Assembly: GCA_900769565.1 (NCBI GenBank) | Contig: CAAGHC010000078.1 | Coordinates: 1 to 43,750 of the forward strand | DNA from: Clostridia bacterium | GTDB lineage: Bacteria > Bacillota > Clostridia > Christensenellales > Borkfalkiaceae | Direction of reading: 5' to 3' | Length of the DNA: 43,750 bases | Part shown: one piece after another, positions 25,742-33,265 of the stretch | How positions within the stretch are numbered: position 1 is the stretch's first letter | Layout of the letters: each line of letters opens with the position of its first letter | Translations under genes and position numbers: made by a program | The notes under the pieces: model-generated | What the model was told of the DNA's origin: nothing | Database searches by the model: none | The model's input: only the letters and a program-made list of their open reading frames with translations

Positions 25742-26511
25742 GCGCGCTCCTTAAACTTTTTAAAGCGAAATTCTGGCAATCTACCGTCAATGTTTGCAAT
25801 CTGTTCTCTATTTATCTGCACACGGGAAAGTAGATTTTTCACAAGCGAAATCTCGCCCACTCTTTCTTTAGAGTGCGCGTCAGAATCAATTACAAACTTA
25901 ACGCCCGTAGATGCTATATCGTATAATTCTTGGTCGGTTAAATGCACTTTTTTGGCGTTCAATTCTATATAAGTGCCGTAATCACGGGCAACTTTTGCAA
26001 CTTCTTTAGCATCAGCAAAACAACAGAAGTTAATATGCGTAATTATATCAACAGGGTTGTTTTTTATAACGTTTATAAAAGTTTTAGTGTTTTCTTTTTT
26101 CAACCTTTCGGGAATGTTTTTCCTATTAAACCAAGATGAAAAAAGATTAGGAAAAGCAAGGGAAAACCACGTGCCGAACTTGTAGAGTACAAACTTGTGT
26201 ATACCTGCTAAAAACACGTCAAAATCATCATAGAGATAACTTTTCAAATCAACCGTTCCGTCCGTGCCTATTATATTAGACTCTATACCTAAAAGCACGT
26301 TTACGCCCGTTTGTTGTTTAGCAAGCGCAATATCCTTTGAAAGTTTAGGCAGTTTCCTTTCGGTAAGACCGAACGCAGGGTGCGAAAAACCGTGGTCGGA
26401 AATACCGAGCTCTAGTAAACCCTTTTCTTTCGCCACAAGTGCGTTCTCTAAAACGCTATTTTTACCGTGAGAATAAGTAGTATGCGTGTGGTAATCTGCC
26501 GTTAAAACCAT
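25738..26511 (-). CDS. PHP-domain phosphoesterase
   Basis: A 257-residue PHP-domain hydrolase with metal ligands H8 and H10 (DYHTHTTYSHG), D39/H40 (SDHGF), a histidine in LAGIHKF, another in ITHINFC, and DSDAHS near the C-terminus. Similar stand-alone PHP proteins next to murB are common in Clostridia and are assigned as phosphatases, possibly histidinol-phosphatase-like, but no substrate is established. It overlaps murB by 1 base (TAATG) and whiA by 4, so translation is probably coupled through the operon. Confidence 0.9.
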   Translation of the reverse strand: MVLTADYHTHTTYSHGKNSVLENALVAKEKGLLELGISDHGFSHPAFGLTERKLPKLSKDIALAKQQTGVNVLLGIESNIIGTDGTVDLKSYLYDDFDVFLAGIHKFVLYKFGTWFSLAFPNLFSSWFNRKNIPERLKKENTKTFINVIKNNPVDIITHINFCCFADAKEVAKVARDYGTYIELNAKKVHLTDQELYDIASTGVKFVIDSDAHSKERVGEISLVKNLLSRVQINREQIANIDGRLPEFRFKKFKERA

Positions 26512-27404
26512 TAAAACTTTCCTACGTATTCGACCTCCTCTGACAACTCTATGCCGAATACTTCCTTTACTTTTATCTTTGCGTATTGAATTAAATTATA
26601 TACGTCCGTCGCCGTTGCATTTGACGTAACCGTTATAAAATTTCCGTGTTTTTTCGATATGGACGCTCCACCAACCGTATATCCTTTAAGCCCTGCTCTA
26701 TCTATCAAATTCCCTGCCGTTTGTGGAAGTGGATTTTTGAAAACTGAACCACAACTTTTGCCAGTCGGCTGAATGTTTCGCCTTAACTCTTTATAACTTT
26801 TAACTGCCGAAGAAATAACGTCCTTTGGTTTTGTTTCAAACTTAAACGTTGCTGAAATCACCGTTTCTCTAGCACCTAAAAATCTACTGCCACGATACAC
26901 GAATTTGCACTCGTCTTTATCGTACACCTTTATTTTGCCGTTGTTTAACGTTTCTACGGTTACGATATTTTCCGAAACGGTATGTCCGAATGCGCCCGCA
27001 TTCATCACTACTGCGCCACCCACCGTTGCAGGTATACCGGAAAGTGCCTCTAGTCCTGAAAGATTGTGTTCTAAACAAAATTTTATAAGTTTATCCAACG
27101 ACGCACCCGCCATTGCACGAACTTGGTCAACCTTAAAAAACACGTCGGAAAGACGTTTGGTGCATATTATAACCCCGTCGAAACCACTATCGGAAACAAG
27201 AACGTTAGTTCCCGCGCCAAGCACTCTACATCTTATTCTATGTCGTTTTGCTAGCGCAGTTATTGTGTTTAAGGTGTATAAACTGTCTATTTCGGTATAA
27301 TACGCCACTTTACCACCTATACCGAATGCTGTATGCTTTTTCATAGGTTCGTCGAATAAGATTTTAGCGTGGGTATAAGTTTCAAGTGCGGAACGAAACG
27401 ACAT
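26511..27404 (-). CDS. murB: UDP-N-acetylmuramate dehydrogenase (MurB)
   Basis: MurB is the FAD enzyme that reduces UDP-GlcNAc-enolpyruvate to UDP-MurNAc in peptidoglycan synthesis. The 297-residue protein has the FAD motifs KHTAFGIGG (23-31) and LGAGTNVLVSD (62-72), GIPATVGGAVVMNAGAFG (123-140), and active-site residues R171 (YRGSR), S220 (SCGSVFKNP) and E290. It is type II length, lacking the extra E. coli-type insert. First gene of the murB-PHP-whiA-dnaE operon, with an AAAGGAG site. Confidence 0.97.
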   Translation of the reverse strand: MSFRSALETYTHAKILFDEPMKKHTAFGIGGKVAYYTEIDSLYTLNTITALAKRHRIRCRVLGAGTNVLVSDSGFDGVIICTKRLSDVFFKVDQVRAMAGASLDKLIKFCLEHNLSGLEALSGIPATVGGAVVMNAGAFGHTVSENIVTVETLNNGKIKVYDKDECKFVYRGSRFLGARETVISATFKFETKPKDVISSAVKSYKELRRNIQPTGKSCGSVFKNPLPQTAGNLIDRAGLKGYTVGGASISKKHGNFITVTSNATATDVYNLIQYAKIKVKEVFGIELSEEVEYVGKF

Positions 27405-27419
27405 ATTTCTCCTTTATAT

Positions 27420-27448
27420 ATTTTACTATATTTAAGATATTTTTTCAA
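27420..27448 (-). promoter_or_regulatory. Possible promoter for murB operon
   Basis: On the minus strand TTGAAA (27443-27448) is followed after 17 bp by a weak -10 TAAAAA (27420-27425), immediately upstream of the ribosome-binding site. The short distance to the gene and the weak -10 lower confidence. Confidence 0.4.
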
Positions 27449-27450
27449 GA

Positions 27451-28440
27451 CTAAACGAGCACATTTTTAATTTTATTTAAAGCATCTTCGTCCCCCATCA
27501 CGGCTTTTTGTGATAGTGACTGAAGTTCCTTTATTTGAACTGGACTTAAAAATGCAGAAACCGTGCTTTTTATTTTAGTTGATTGCATCAAACTTAAAAC
27601 TTGATTTTCGTGCGCACTCGGATAAAAAGCCGACATTAAACCGATTTTATCAAGGTCTTTTTGCACGTCGTCAGAAGTTAAATGATTTATAAATTCATTT
27701 GCATAATATCGTTTTTGTTGGTCGGTTGCAGTTATCGAAATATATTGATATAAGTCTGAAAAGCCGTCAAGTGGTGTAGCGTTTACCTCCATCCCTCGAT
27801 TATTTAACCTTATTATATCTCTTTGCGTTGCTAAAAAATATGGCGTTTTACCACTAACAAACTTTAAATAAGCATCAAAAGGTGGCAAAACTTCAACGTT
27901 ATCTACTTGTATACCACTTTCTAATAATGCAATTAACGGCAAGGTGTACTCTGCTTGGGATACTAACAATTTGTCAATTTTACTAACGTTAGTAACGAGT
28001 TTTGGGTTTGTTATTAAAAGATAGCCACCCCTACACCAAGCAGTAGCATAATCTTTCCCACCTATCTTTCCACCACTTACCTTTCTTTCAACGTTTAGTT
28101 CGCTTATCCCTATCACTTCCGTCCCCACCGAATATGATATAAGGTCGGGATAAACGCCTTTTTTAAAATCTTCTTTTACGCCTTCGGGCGTACGGTCGGT
28201 AACCATAACTAAAAGCCCGTTGTTTTTCTTTTCAAAACTTCTTGCAGATTTTAATAAAAACTGCTTTCTCGAGCCTATCCCACCTTCAAATCCGTCTACT
28301 TGCCAAACACTTATTATGCCTTTATATTCACTTTTATCAACCACTGATTTTTCGCTGTTTATTTGATTTACGCCTATAAACGCCGTAAATATAGCGCATG
28401 ACGATAATATTAGCGCCATGAAAAGTCTAGTTAATTTCAT
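27451..28440 (-). CDS. Membrane-anchored solute-binding-like protein (orphan)
   Basis: A 329-residue exported protein. The N-terminus is a typical signal/anchor (MKLTRLF, then hydrophobic 7-24 with one cysteine C15). The lipobox is not convincing (LSSCA), so it may be anchored by the uncleaved helix. The body resembles ABC extracellular solute-binding proteins: ISVWQVDGFEGGIGSRK, PDLISYSVGTEV, YATAWCRGGYLLI and a C-terminal helical region that keeps a transport-type NEFINHLTSDDVQ segment. No permease or ATPase genes are adjacent, so it is an orphan. It sits between murB and the M16 protease gene. Confidence 0.65.
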   Translation of the reverse strand: MKLTRLFMALILSSCAIFTAFIGVNQINSEKSVVDKSEYKGIISVWQVDGFEGGIGSRKQFLLKSARSFEKKNNGLLVMVTDRTPEGVKEDFKKGVYPDLISYSVGTEVIGISELNVERKVSGGKIGGKDYATAWCRGGYLLITNPKLVTNVSKIDKLLVSQAEYTLPLIALLESGIQVDNVEVLPPFDAYLKFVSGKTPYFLATQRDIIRLNNRGMEVNATPLDGFSDLYQYISITATDQQKRYYANEFINHLTSDDVQKDLDKIGLMSAFYPSAHENQVLSLMQSTKIKSTVSAFLSPVQIKELQSLSQKAVMGDEDALNKIKNVLV

Positions 28441-28470
28441 AATAAAAGTATATTCTGTTTATAATAAAAA

Positions 28471-28498
28471 AAGGACTTCCTTTCTCAAGAAAGTCCTT
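28471..28498 (-). terminator. Terminator of the pnp-ylxY-M16 block
   Basis: On the minus strand AAGGACTTTCTT pairs with GAAAGGAAGTCCTT (one mismatch), followed by seven T. It lies 20 bp after the M16 protease stop. Confidence 0.88.
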
Positions 28499-28518
28499 AA
28501 AATCGATTTAATTTTATG

Positions 28519-29763
28519 TTATTTTATCCTTATCGGTGAACGCTTTGAGCCAACCGTTGCAGTCGCTGAATTCCTTATATCAAACGACGTGGCAATTGCC
28601 TTATGAACGTCGTCAATAGTTACGCTTTCAAGTTTTTTAATGCGCTCGTTAAAATCAAACTCTTTATCCAAAAACAACAAATATTTGCCGTAAAGTAGCA
28701 TTTGAGATGCCGTACTTTCCCTACCCATTATAAAGGAAGATTTAAGTTGCTCTTTACCCCTTGAAAATTCAGATTCGGTAATTCCGTCTTTTTTAAATCT
28801 CTCAACTTCCGATACTATTGCGTCTACCGCAAGTTCTCTAGCAGAAGTATTTACGCCTGCGTAAATCTCTAGTACACCGTTATCCTTATATTGTGACGGA
28901 TATGAATAAACGCTATAACAAAGCCCTAACTCTTCCCTTATTTTTTGGAATAATCTACTACTCATTCCGCCACCAAGCACGGTATTTGCGATTGCAAAAG
29001 CATCACTCATAGGGTCGTTTGCTTTAAATCCTTTCATTGCAAAGGCGATATGGCTTTGCTCTATCCTTTTACTCTTGTAAAGATTTTGCGGTTTTGCAGT
29101 AGTGGTTTTTACTTGCTTTGCACTCTTAAAACGTGTGAAACGCTCGGCAAAATATCGGTTTACAAGTTCAACCGTTTTATCAATATCAACGTTACCTGCT
29201 AGGGATATAACCACGTTATCTGCCGTGTAATATTTATCCATATATGCGTTTATATAGTCGATATTGAATTTTTTTATGTTACTAGCAGACCCTAAAATAG
29301 GTCTACCAAAACCTTCTTTACCGTAATAACCAGATGCTAAAAGGTCTAAACATAAGTCTTCGGGGGTATCTTCACTCATTTTAATTTCTTCAATGATTAC
29401 CCCTTTTTCCTTTTCAAGCTCGTTTTTATCAAACACCGAATCAAAGAAAATATCGGACAAAATCTCTAGAGAATCTTCTACGTGCTCACCCGTCGACTTC
29501 GTATAATAGCACGTCATTTCCTTGCTAGTAAATGCGTTGATTTGCGCACCTATTCTATCAATATGGTCGGAAATTTCAAAGGCTGTACGCTTTTTCGTGC
29601 CTTTAAACAAAACGTGTTCTATAAAGTGCGATATGCCGTTTTCTTCCTCGCTCTCATTCACGCTACCCGTTTTAACGAGTACGCCTGATGTCACCGAGAA
29701 CAAACCGTCAACTCGGTTTATAATCAATCTCAATCCGTTGTCAAACTGTTTAAAAAATTTCAT
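28519..29763 (-). CDS. M16-family zinc metalloprotease (MlpA/YmxG-like)
   Basis: A 414-residue insulinase/pitrilysin-family protease. The inverted zinc motif HFIEH (H46, E49, H50) is followed by the downstream glutamate in the EEIKMSED region near 119. A second, inactive M16 domain has RGKEQLKSSFIMGRES near 325. Its position after pnp and a polysaccharide-deacetylase gene mirrors the rpsO-pnp-ylxY-mlpA order of Bacillus. The start is ATG with a CGGAGA site. The substrate is unknown. Confidence 0.93.
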   Translation of the reverse strand: MKFFKQFDNGLRLIINRVDGLFSVTSGVLVKTGSVNESEEENGISHFIEHVLFKGTKKRTAFEISDHIDRIGAQINAFTSKEMTCYYTKSTGEHVEDSLEILSDIFFDSVFDKNELEKEKGVIIEEIKMSEDTPEDLCLDLLASGYYGKEGFGRPILGSASNIKKFNIDYINAYMDKYYTADNVVISLAGNVDIDKTVELVNRYFAERFTRFKSAKQVKTTTAKPQNLYKSKRIEQSHIAFAMKGFKANDPMSDAFAIANTVLGGGMSSRLFQKIREELGLCYSVYSYPSQYKDNGVLEIYAGVNTSARELAVDAIVSEVERFKKDGITESEFSRGKEQLKSSFIMGRESTASQMLLYGKYLLFLDKEFDFNERIKKLESVTIDDVHKAIATSFDIRNSATATVGSKRSPIRIK

Positions 29764-29779
29764 CTTTTCTCCGTTGTTT

Positions 29780-30487
29780 TTAACTTATATTCTCACTCAC
29801 CGTTACTACTTTAAGGTCGTTTGTCTTGCAATAATTTAATATTGACGGCAATGCCGATAAAGTATGTTCTTTGGGGTGCATAAGCACTAAATCACCGTTA
29901 GTAAGTCCGTTAGTCGCACGTTTTATTACAAGTTTTTCATCTTTATCACGCCAGTCAATAGTGTCTTTCGACCACATTATTACCTTATAGCCTAATTCGT
30001 AACTAGCCTTTAAGGTTAAATCGGAAAAACTGCCCGACGGGGGTGCAAACAGCGTTGGCTCTGCCCCGCAAAGCGCCTTTATTACGGTATCTGTTCTAGA
30101 TATTTCATCTAAATTTTTTTGATAATCAAGTTTTTTATGCTCTTTATGAAAATAGCCGTGATTACCGATTTCGTGACCATGCTCTATTATTCTTTTAAGC
30201 GTTTCTTCGTTATCATCAGCCCAACACCCACCTACGAAAAAAGTAGCCTTTGCACTGTAAGAATCGAGCGTATCTATAATAGCATTTACAACTTCGGTAT
30301 TTTCATACACGTTAAACATAAAAGAAACTTGCGCTTTTTCTCTATTGCCGTTATATATCGCTTTTTCTTGACTGCCACCGTATATAGGTATTATCTTTTC
30401 GGGCAAAAAACACACGGCGCTAACGGCGATTATGAAACTAACTAATAATAAATTTGTTATTAAGGTTATTTTATAACGTTTTTTCAT
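29780..30487 (-). CDS. YlxY-like polysaccharide-deacetylase-fold protein, likely altered active site
   Basis: A 235-residue NodB-fold protein with an N-terminal membrane anchor (8-29). The fold is clear (KATFFVGGCWA at 80-90, HEIGNHGYFH at 105-114, FAPPSGSFSD at 147-156, KDTIDW near 174-179). The zinc histidines H110 and H114 are present. The catalytic-base motif, normally TFDDG, reads FMFNVYEN (N59), and the usual FRPP arginine is alanine (FAPP). Such changes are typical of the YlxY group, so it may not deacetylate. It sits between pnp and the M16 protease in the conserved rpsO-pnp-ylxY-mlpA order. Confidence 0.85.
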   Translation of the reverse strand: MKKRYKITLITNLLLVSFIIAVSAVCFLPEKIIPIYGGSQEKAIYNGNREKAQVSFMFNVYENTEVVNAIIDTLDSYSAKATFFVGGCWADDNEETLKRIIEHGHEIGNHGYFHKEHKKLDYQKNLDEISRTDTVIKALCGAEPTLFAPPSGSFSDLTLKASYELGYKVIMWSKDTIDWRDKDEKLVIKRATNGLTNGDLVLMHPKEHTLSALPSILNYCKTNDLKVVTVSENIS

Positions 30488-30605
30488 TGCTTATCCCCCA
30501 TAACAGTAGTCTATGAGAGATATGCGCTATAAAATGCTTATTTCATAATCTATAACAAAGTTTTGCCTTGTTATTTTAACTTTTTAACAATTAAAAACAT
30601 AAAAA

Positions 30606-30633
30606 ATATGCAAGGCGAAATCGCCTTGCATAT
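30606..30633 (-). terminator. Terminator of pnp
   Basis: A 13-bp stem, ATATGCAAGGCGA / TCGCCTTGCATAT, is followed on the minus strand by TTTTTATG and a further T-run. It lies 13 bp after the pnp stop. Confidence 0.92.
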
Positions 30634-30646
30634 CCTATAAACACAA

Positions 30647-32743
30647 TTAGTCGTTTACAATTTCGAGAAGTTTAAGGTCGATTCCCTTTTCACCGATTTT
30701 GATGATTTCTACCTTAACTTTATCGCCGATATGCAATACTTCTTCAACCGTGTTGATGCGCTTTTCACTCATTTTACTGATGTGGATAAGTCCGTCTTTA
30801 CCAGGTGCAAGTTCGCAGAATGCGCCAACCTTGGGAAGAATTCTTACAACTTCAGTTATAAACATATCGCCAACTTCAGGGTCCTTTGCAATTGAAAGAA
30901 TAATTGCTTTTGCTCTTTCAGCGTTTTCGGGATTACCTACGGTTGCAATGTTTACTCTTCCGTCGTCGTCAATATCAATCTTAACGCCCGTTTCTTCAAT
31001 AATCTTGTTGATTACTTTACCTTGCTTACCTACAACGTCACCAATTTTTTCAGGGTCAATGTTGAAAGATATAATTCTGGGTGCATATTTGCTAAGTTCT
31101 GCTCTGGGTTTATCGATAGCCTCTAACATTTTAGAAAGAATGTGTTGTCTGCCAACGTTTGCTTGAGCGATAGCAGTTCTTAAAATATTCTCGTCAATAC
31201 CTTTAATCTTAATATCCATTTGGATTGCGGTAATACCCTTTTCAGTACCTGCAACCTTAAAGTCCATATCACCAAGGAAGTCTTCCAAGCCTTGAATATC
31301 TGAAAGAATTGAAACTTTACCGCTTTCAACGTCCTTAATAAGACCCATTGCGATACCTGCTACAGGCGCTTTAATAGGAACGCCTGCATCCATAAGTGCT
31401 AAAGTAGAACCACATACGCTACCTTGTGAAGTAGAACCGTTAGAACTTAATACTTCGGATACGATTCTAATAGCGTAAGGGAATTCTTCTTCGCTAGGAA
31501 TAACGGGTTCTAAAGCACGTTCTGCAAGAGCACCGTGACCGATTTCACGTCTACCAGGGCTTCTTAAGGGTTTTGCTTCGCCAGAAGCGTAGCCCGGCAT
31601 GTTGTATTGATGCATATATCTCTTGGTGGTGTCGCCGTCAAGACCTTCAAGTTTTTGAGCTTCTGAAAGCATACCTAAAGTACAAGTAGACATAACTTGG
31701 GTCATACCTCTAGTGAATACACCCGAGCCGTGTACTCTAGAAAGCACGCCAGCCTCACACCAAATCTTTCTTACTTCGTCAAGTTTTCTTCCGTCAGGAC
31801 GAATACCCGTATTAGTAATCTTTGCTCTAACCTTTTCTTTGGTCATGTAGTAGAGCGAATCTTTAATTTCTCTTGCCTTATCAGGGAAGATTTCAGCAAA
31901 GTGTTCAAGACAGTCTTTTTCAACCTTATCTTGACCTGCTTGTCTTTCCTTTCTGTCAAAAGTGTCAAGCGCCTTATCAAGCATATCGTTTGCATACGCT
32001 CTAACTGCGCTGTCGATTTCTTCAGGAATATGGTAAAGTTCCATTTCTCTCTTGGGTTTACCGATTTCCTTAACGATTTCTTCTTGGAAAGCGCAAAGTT
32101 TTTTAATTTCTTCGTGACCGAAAAGAATTGCGCCAACCATTTGGTCGTCACTAATTTCGTTTGCACCAGCCTCAACCATCATGATAGCATCTTTAGTACC
32201 TGCTAAATTAAGGGTGAGTTCAGTTCTTGCTCTTTGAGCCTCGTCGGGGTTGATAACGTATTCACCGTCAACCAAGCCAACTACTACGCTACCCGTAGGA
32301 CCTGCAAACGGAATATCCGAAATGCTAATTGCAATCGAACTACCGAGCATTGCTAAAGGTTCGGGTTGAATGTCGGGCTCTACAGAAAGAGCGGTTGCGA
32401 TAACGATAACGTCGTTAAAAAGTCCTTTCGGGAAAAGCGGACGGATAGGTCTATCGATAAGTCTGCTAGTCAATATTGCCTTATCGGATGCTCTGCCCTC
32501 TCTCTTTTTAAATCCACCGGGAATTTTACCGATTGAGTACATCTTTTCTTCAAAGTCTACACCCAAGGGGAAGTAATCCATTCCATCACGGGGATTTTCT
32601 GCCATGGTAACGTTTACCATAACAGCCGTTTCTCCGCATCTTACCACGCAGGAGCCGTTTGTTTGTTCAGCGTATTTGCCCGTTTCTACAACGAGTTCTT
32701 TTCCGCCGACTGTCGTCTTAAATACTCTAAAAGTGTCTGTCAT
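30647..32743 (-). CDS. pnp: Polyribonucleotide nucleotidyltransferase (PNPase)
   Basis: PNPase is a trimeric 3'-5' phosphorolytic exoribonuclease of RNA decay. The 698-residue protein contains two RNase PH domains, separated by a helical domain, then KH (about 550-615, including GDVVGKQGKVINKI) and S1 (about 620-690) RNA-binding domains. The family residues KREGRASDKAILTSRLIDR (80-98) and SNGSTSQGSVCG (about 425-436) are intact. It follows rpsO, with a terminator and a leader hairpin between them. The start is ATG with a TAGGAGAA site. Confidence 0.97.
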   Translation of the reverse strand: MTDTFRVFKTTVGGKELVVETGKYAEQTNGSCVVRCGETAVMVNVTMAENPRDGMDYFPLGVDFEEKMYSIGKIPGGFKKREGRASDKAILTSRLIDRPIRPLFPKGLFNDVIVIATALSVEPDIQPEPLAMLGSSIAISISDIPFAGPTGSVVVGLVDGEYVINPDEAQRARTELTLNLAGTKDAIMMVEAGANEISDDQMVGAILFGHEEIKKLCAFQEEIVKEIGKPKREMELYHIPEEIDSAVRAYANDMLDKALDTFDRKERQAGQDKVEKDCLEHFAEIFPDKAREIKDSLYYMTKEKVRAKITNTGIRPDGRKLDEVRKIWCEAGVLSRVHGSGVFTRGMTQVMSTCTLGMLSEAQKLEGLDGDTTKRYMHQYNMPGYASGEAKPLRSPGRREIGHGALAERALEPVIPSEEEFPYAIRIVSEVLSSNGSTSQGSVCGSTLALMDAGVPIKAPVAGIAMGLIKDVESGKVSILSDIQGLEDFLGDMDFKVAGTEKGITAIQMDIKIKGIDENILRTAIAQANVGRQHILSKMLEAIDKPRAELSKYAPRIISFNIDPEKIGDVVGKQGKVINKIIEETGVKIDIDDDGRVNIATVGNPENAERAKAIILSIAKDPEVGDMFITEVVRILPKVGAFCELAPGKDGLIHISKMSEKRINTVEEVLHIGDKVKVEIIKIGEKGIDLKLLEIVND

Positions 32744-32777
32744 TGTTTTCTCCTATTACAACTCTTATTTTTTGAAA

Positions 32778-32800
32778 CGACGGTTATAAGCCCACCGTCG
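32778..32800 (-). promoter_or_regulatory. Hairpin in the pnp leader
   Basis: A 7-bp stem, CGACGGT / ACCGTCG with a 9-nt loop, lies about 35 bases before pnp, with no T-run after it in the minus direction. In other bacteria PNPase controls its own mRNA through a leader stem-loop, which this could be. The sequence does not show which. Confidence 0.4.
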
Positions 32801-32827
32801 CTAAATTTTACCGTATTTAATGAAAAA

Positions 32828-32859
32828 ATCGGGGCGACAAAATAAAGTAACGCCCCGAT
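32828..32859 (-). terminator. Terminator of rpsO
   Basis: A 9-bp stem, ATCGGGGCG / CGCCCCGAT with a 14-nt loop, is followed by TTTTTTC on the minus strand, 4 bp after the rpsO stop. Some readthrough into pnp is likely, as no clear pnp promoter was found. Confidence 0.88.
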
Positions 32860-32863
32860 GTTT

Positions 32864-33127
32864 TTACTTTCTGAGTTCTAATGCAGCGATTATCTTTCTG
32901 TATCTTTCAATATCAATTTCTTGGAGATACTTCAATAAACCACGTCTTTCACCGACCATTTTCATAAGTCCGCGTCTTGAGTGGTTGTCGTGCTTGTTTA
33001 CGGAAAGGTGTTGATTTAAGTGATTAATTCTTTCCGTCAAGAGTGCGATTTGCACTTCTGCTGAACCAGTGTCGCCTTCGTGACGACCGTATTTTGCGAT
33101 TATTTCTGCCTTCTTTGCTTTTTCCAT
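32864..33127 (-). CDS. rpsO: 30S ribosomal protein S15
   Basis: S15, 87 residues, binds the 16S rRNA central domain. The family pattern is clear: HEGDTGSAEVQIALLTERIN, LNQHLSVNKHDNHSRRGLM and RRGLLKYL near the C-terminus. It is followed by pnp, the usual bacterial order. The ribosome-binding site AGGAGGT is strong. A leader of about 90 nt precedes it. Confidence 0.98.
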   Translation of the reverse strand: MEKAKKAEIIAKYGRHEGDTGSAEVQIALLTERINHLNQHLSVNKHDNHSRRGLMKMVGERRGLLKYLQEIDIERYRKIIAALELRK

Positions 33128-33217
33128 TTTCTTTTTACCTCCTAATTTATGGAATAATTCACTTTAAACAAAGCCTTGGGTGGAGATTCCACAAAACCTT
33201 GCAAAAAGCATTAAGCC
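33128..33217 (-). ncRNA. Candidate S15 leader RNA
   Basis: The roughly 90-nt 5' UTR of rpsO contains a short perfect hairpin (GTGGA / TCCAC, 33180-33192) with possible outer pairing of AAGG- and CCTT-like segments. S15 autoregulates through its mRNA leader in many bacteria, with structures that differ between lineages. No known class could be assigned from sequence alone. Confidence 0.4.
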
Positions 33218-33222
33218 TAATG

Positions 33223-33251
33223 ATTATATCAAAATTTATCCCTTTTGTAAA
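33223..33251 (-). promoter_or_regulatory. Sigma-A promoter for rpsO
   Basis: On the minus strand TTTACA (33246-33251) and a perfect TATAAT (33223-33228) are separated by 17 bp. Confidence 0.85.
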
Positions 33252-33265
33252 CTATTTTTTACGGA

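Noticed and set aside
31697..32206. 169-codon plus-strand open frame inside pnp
   Set aside because: It is antisense to a clearly conserved pnp, rich in Phe/Cys/Leu, and has no ribosome-binding site.
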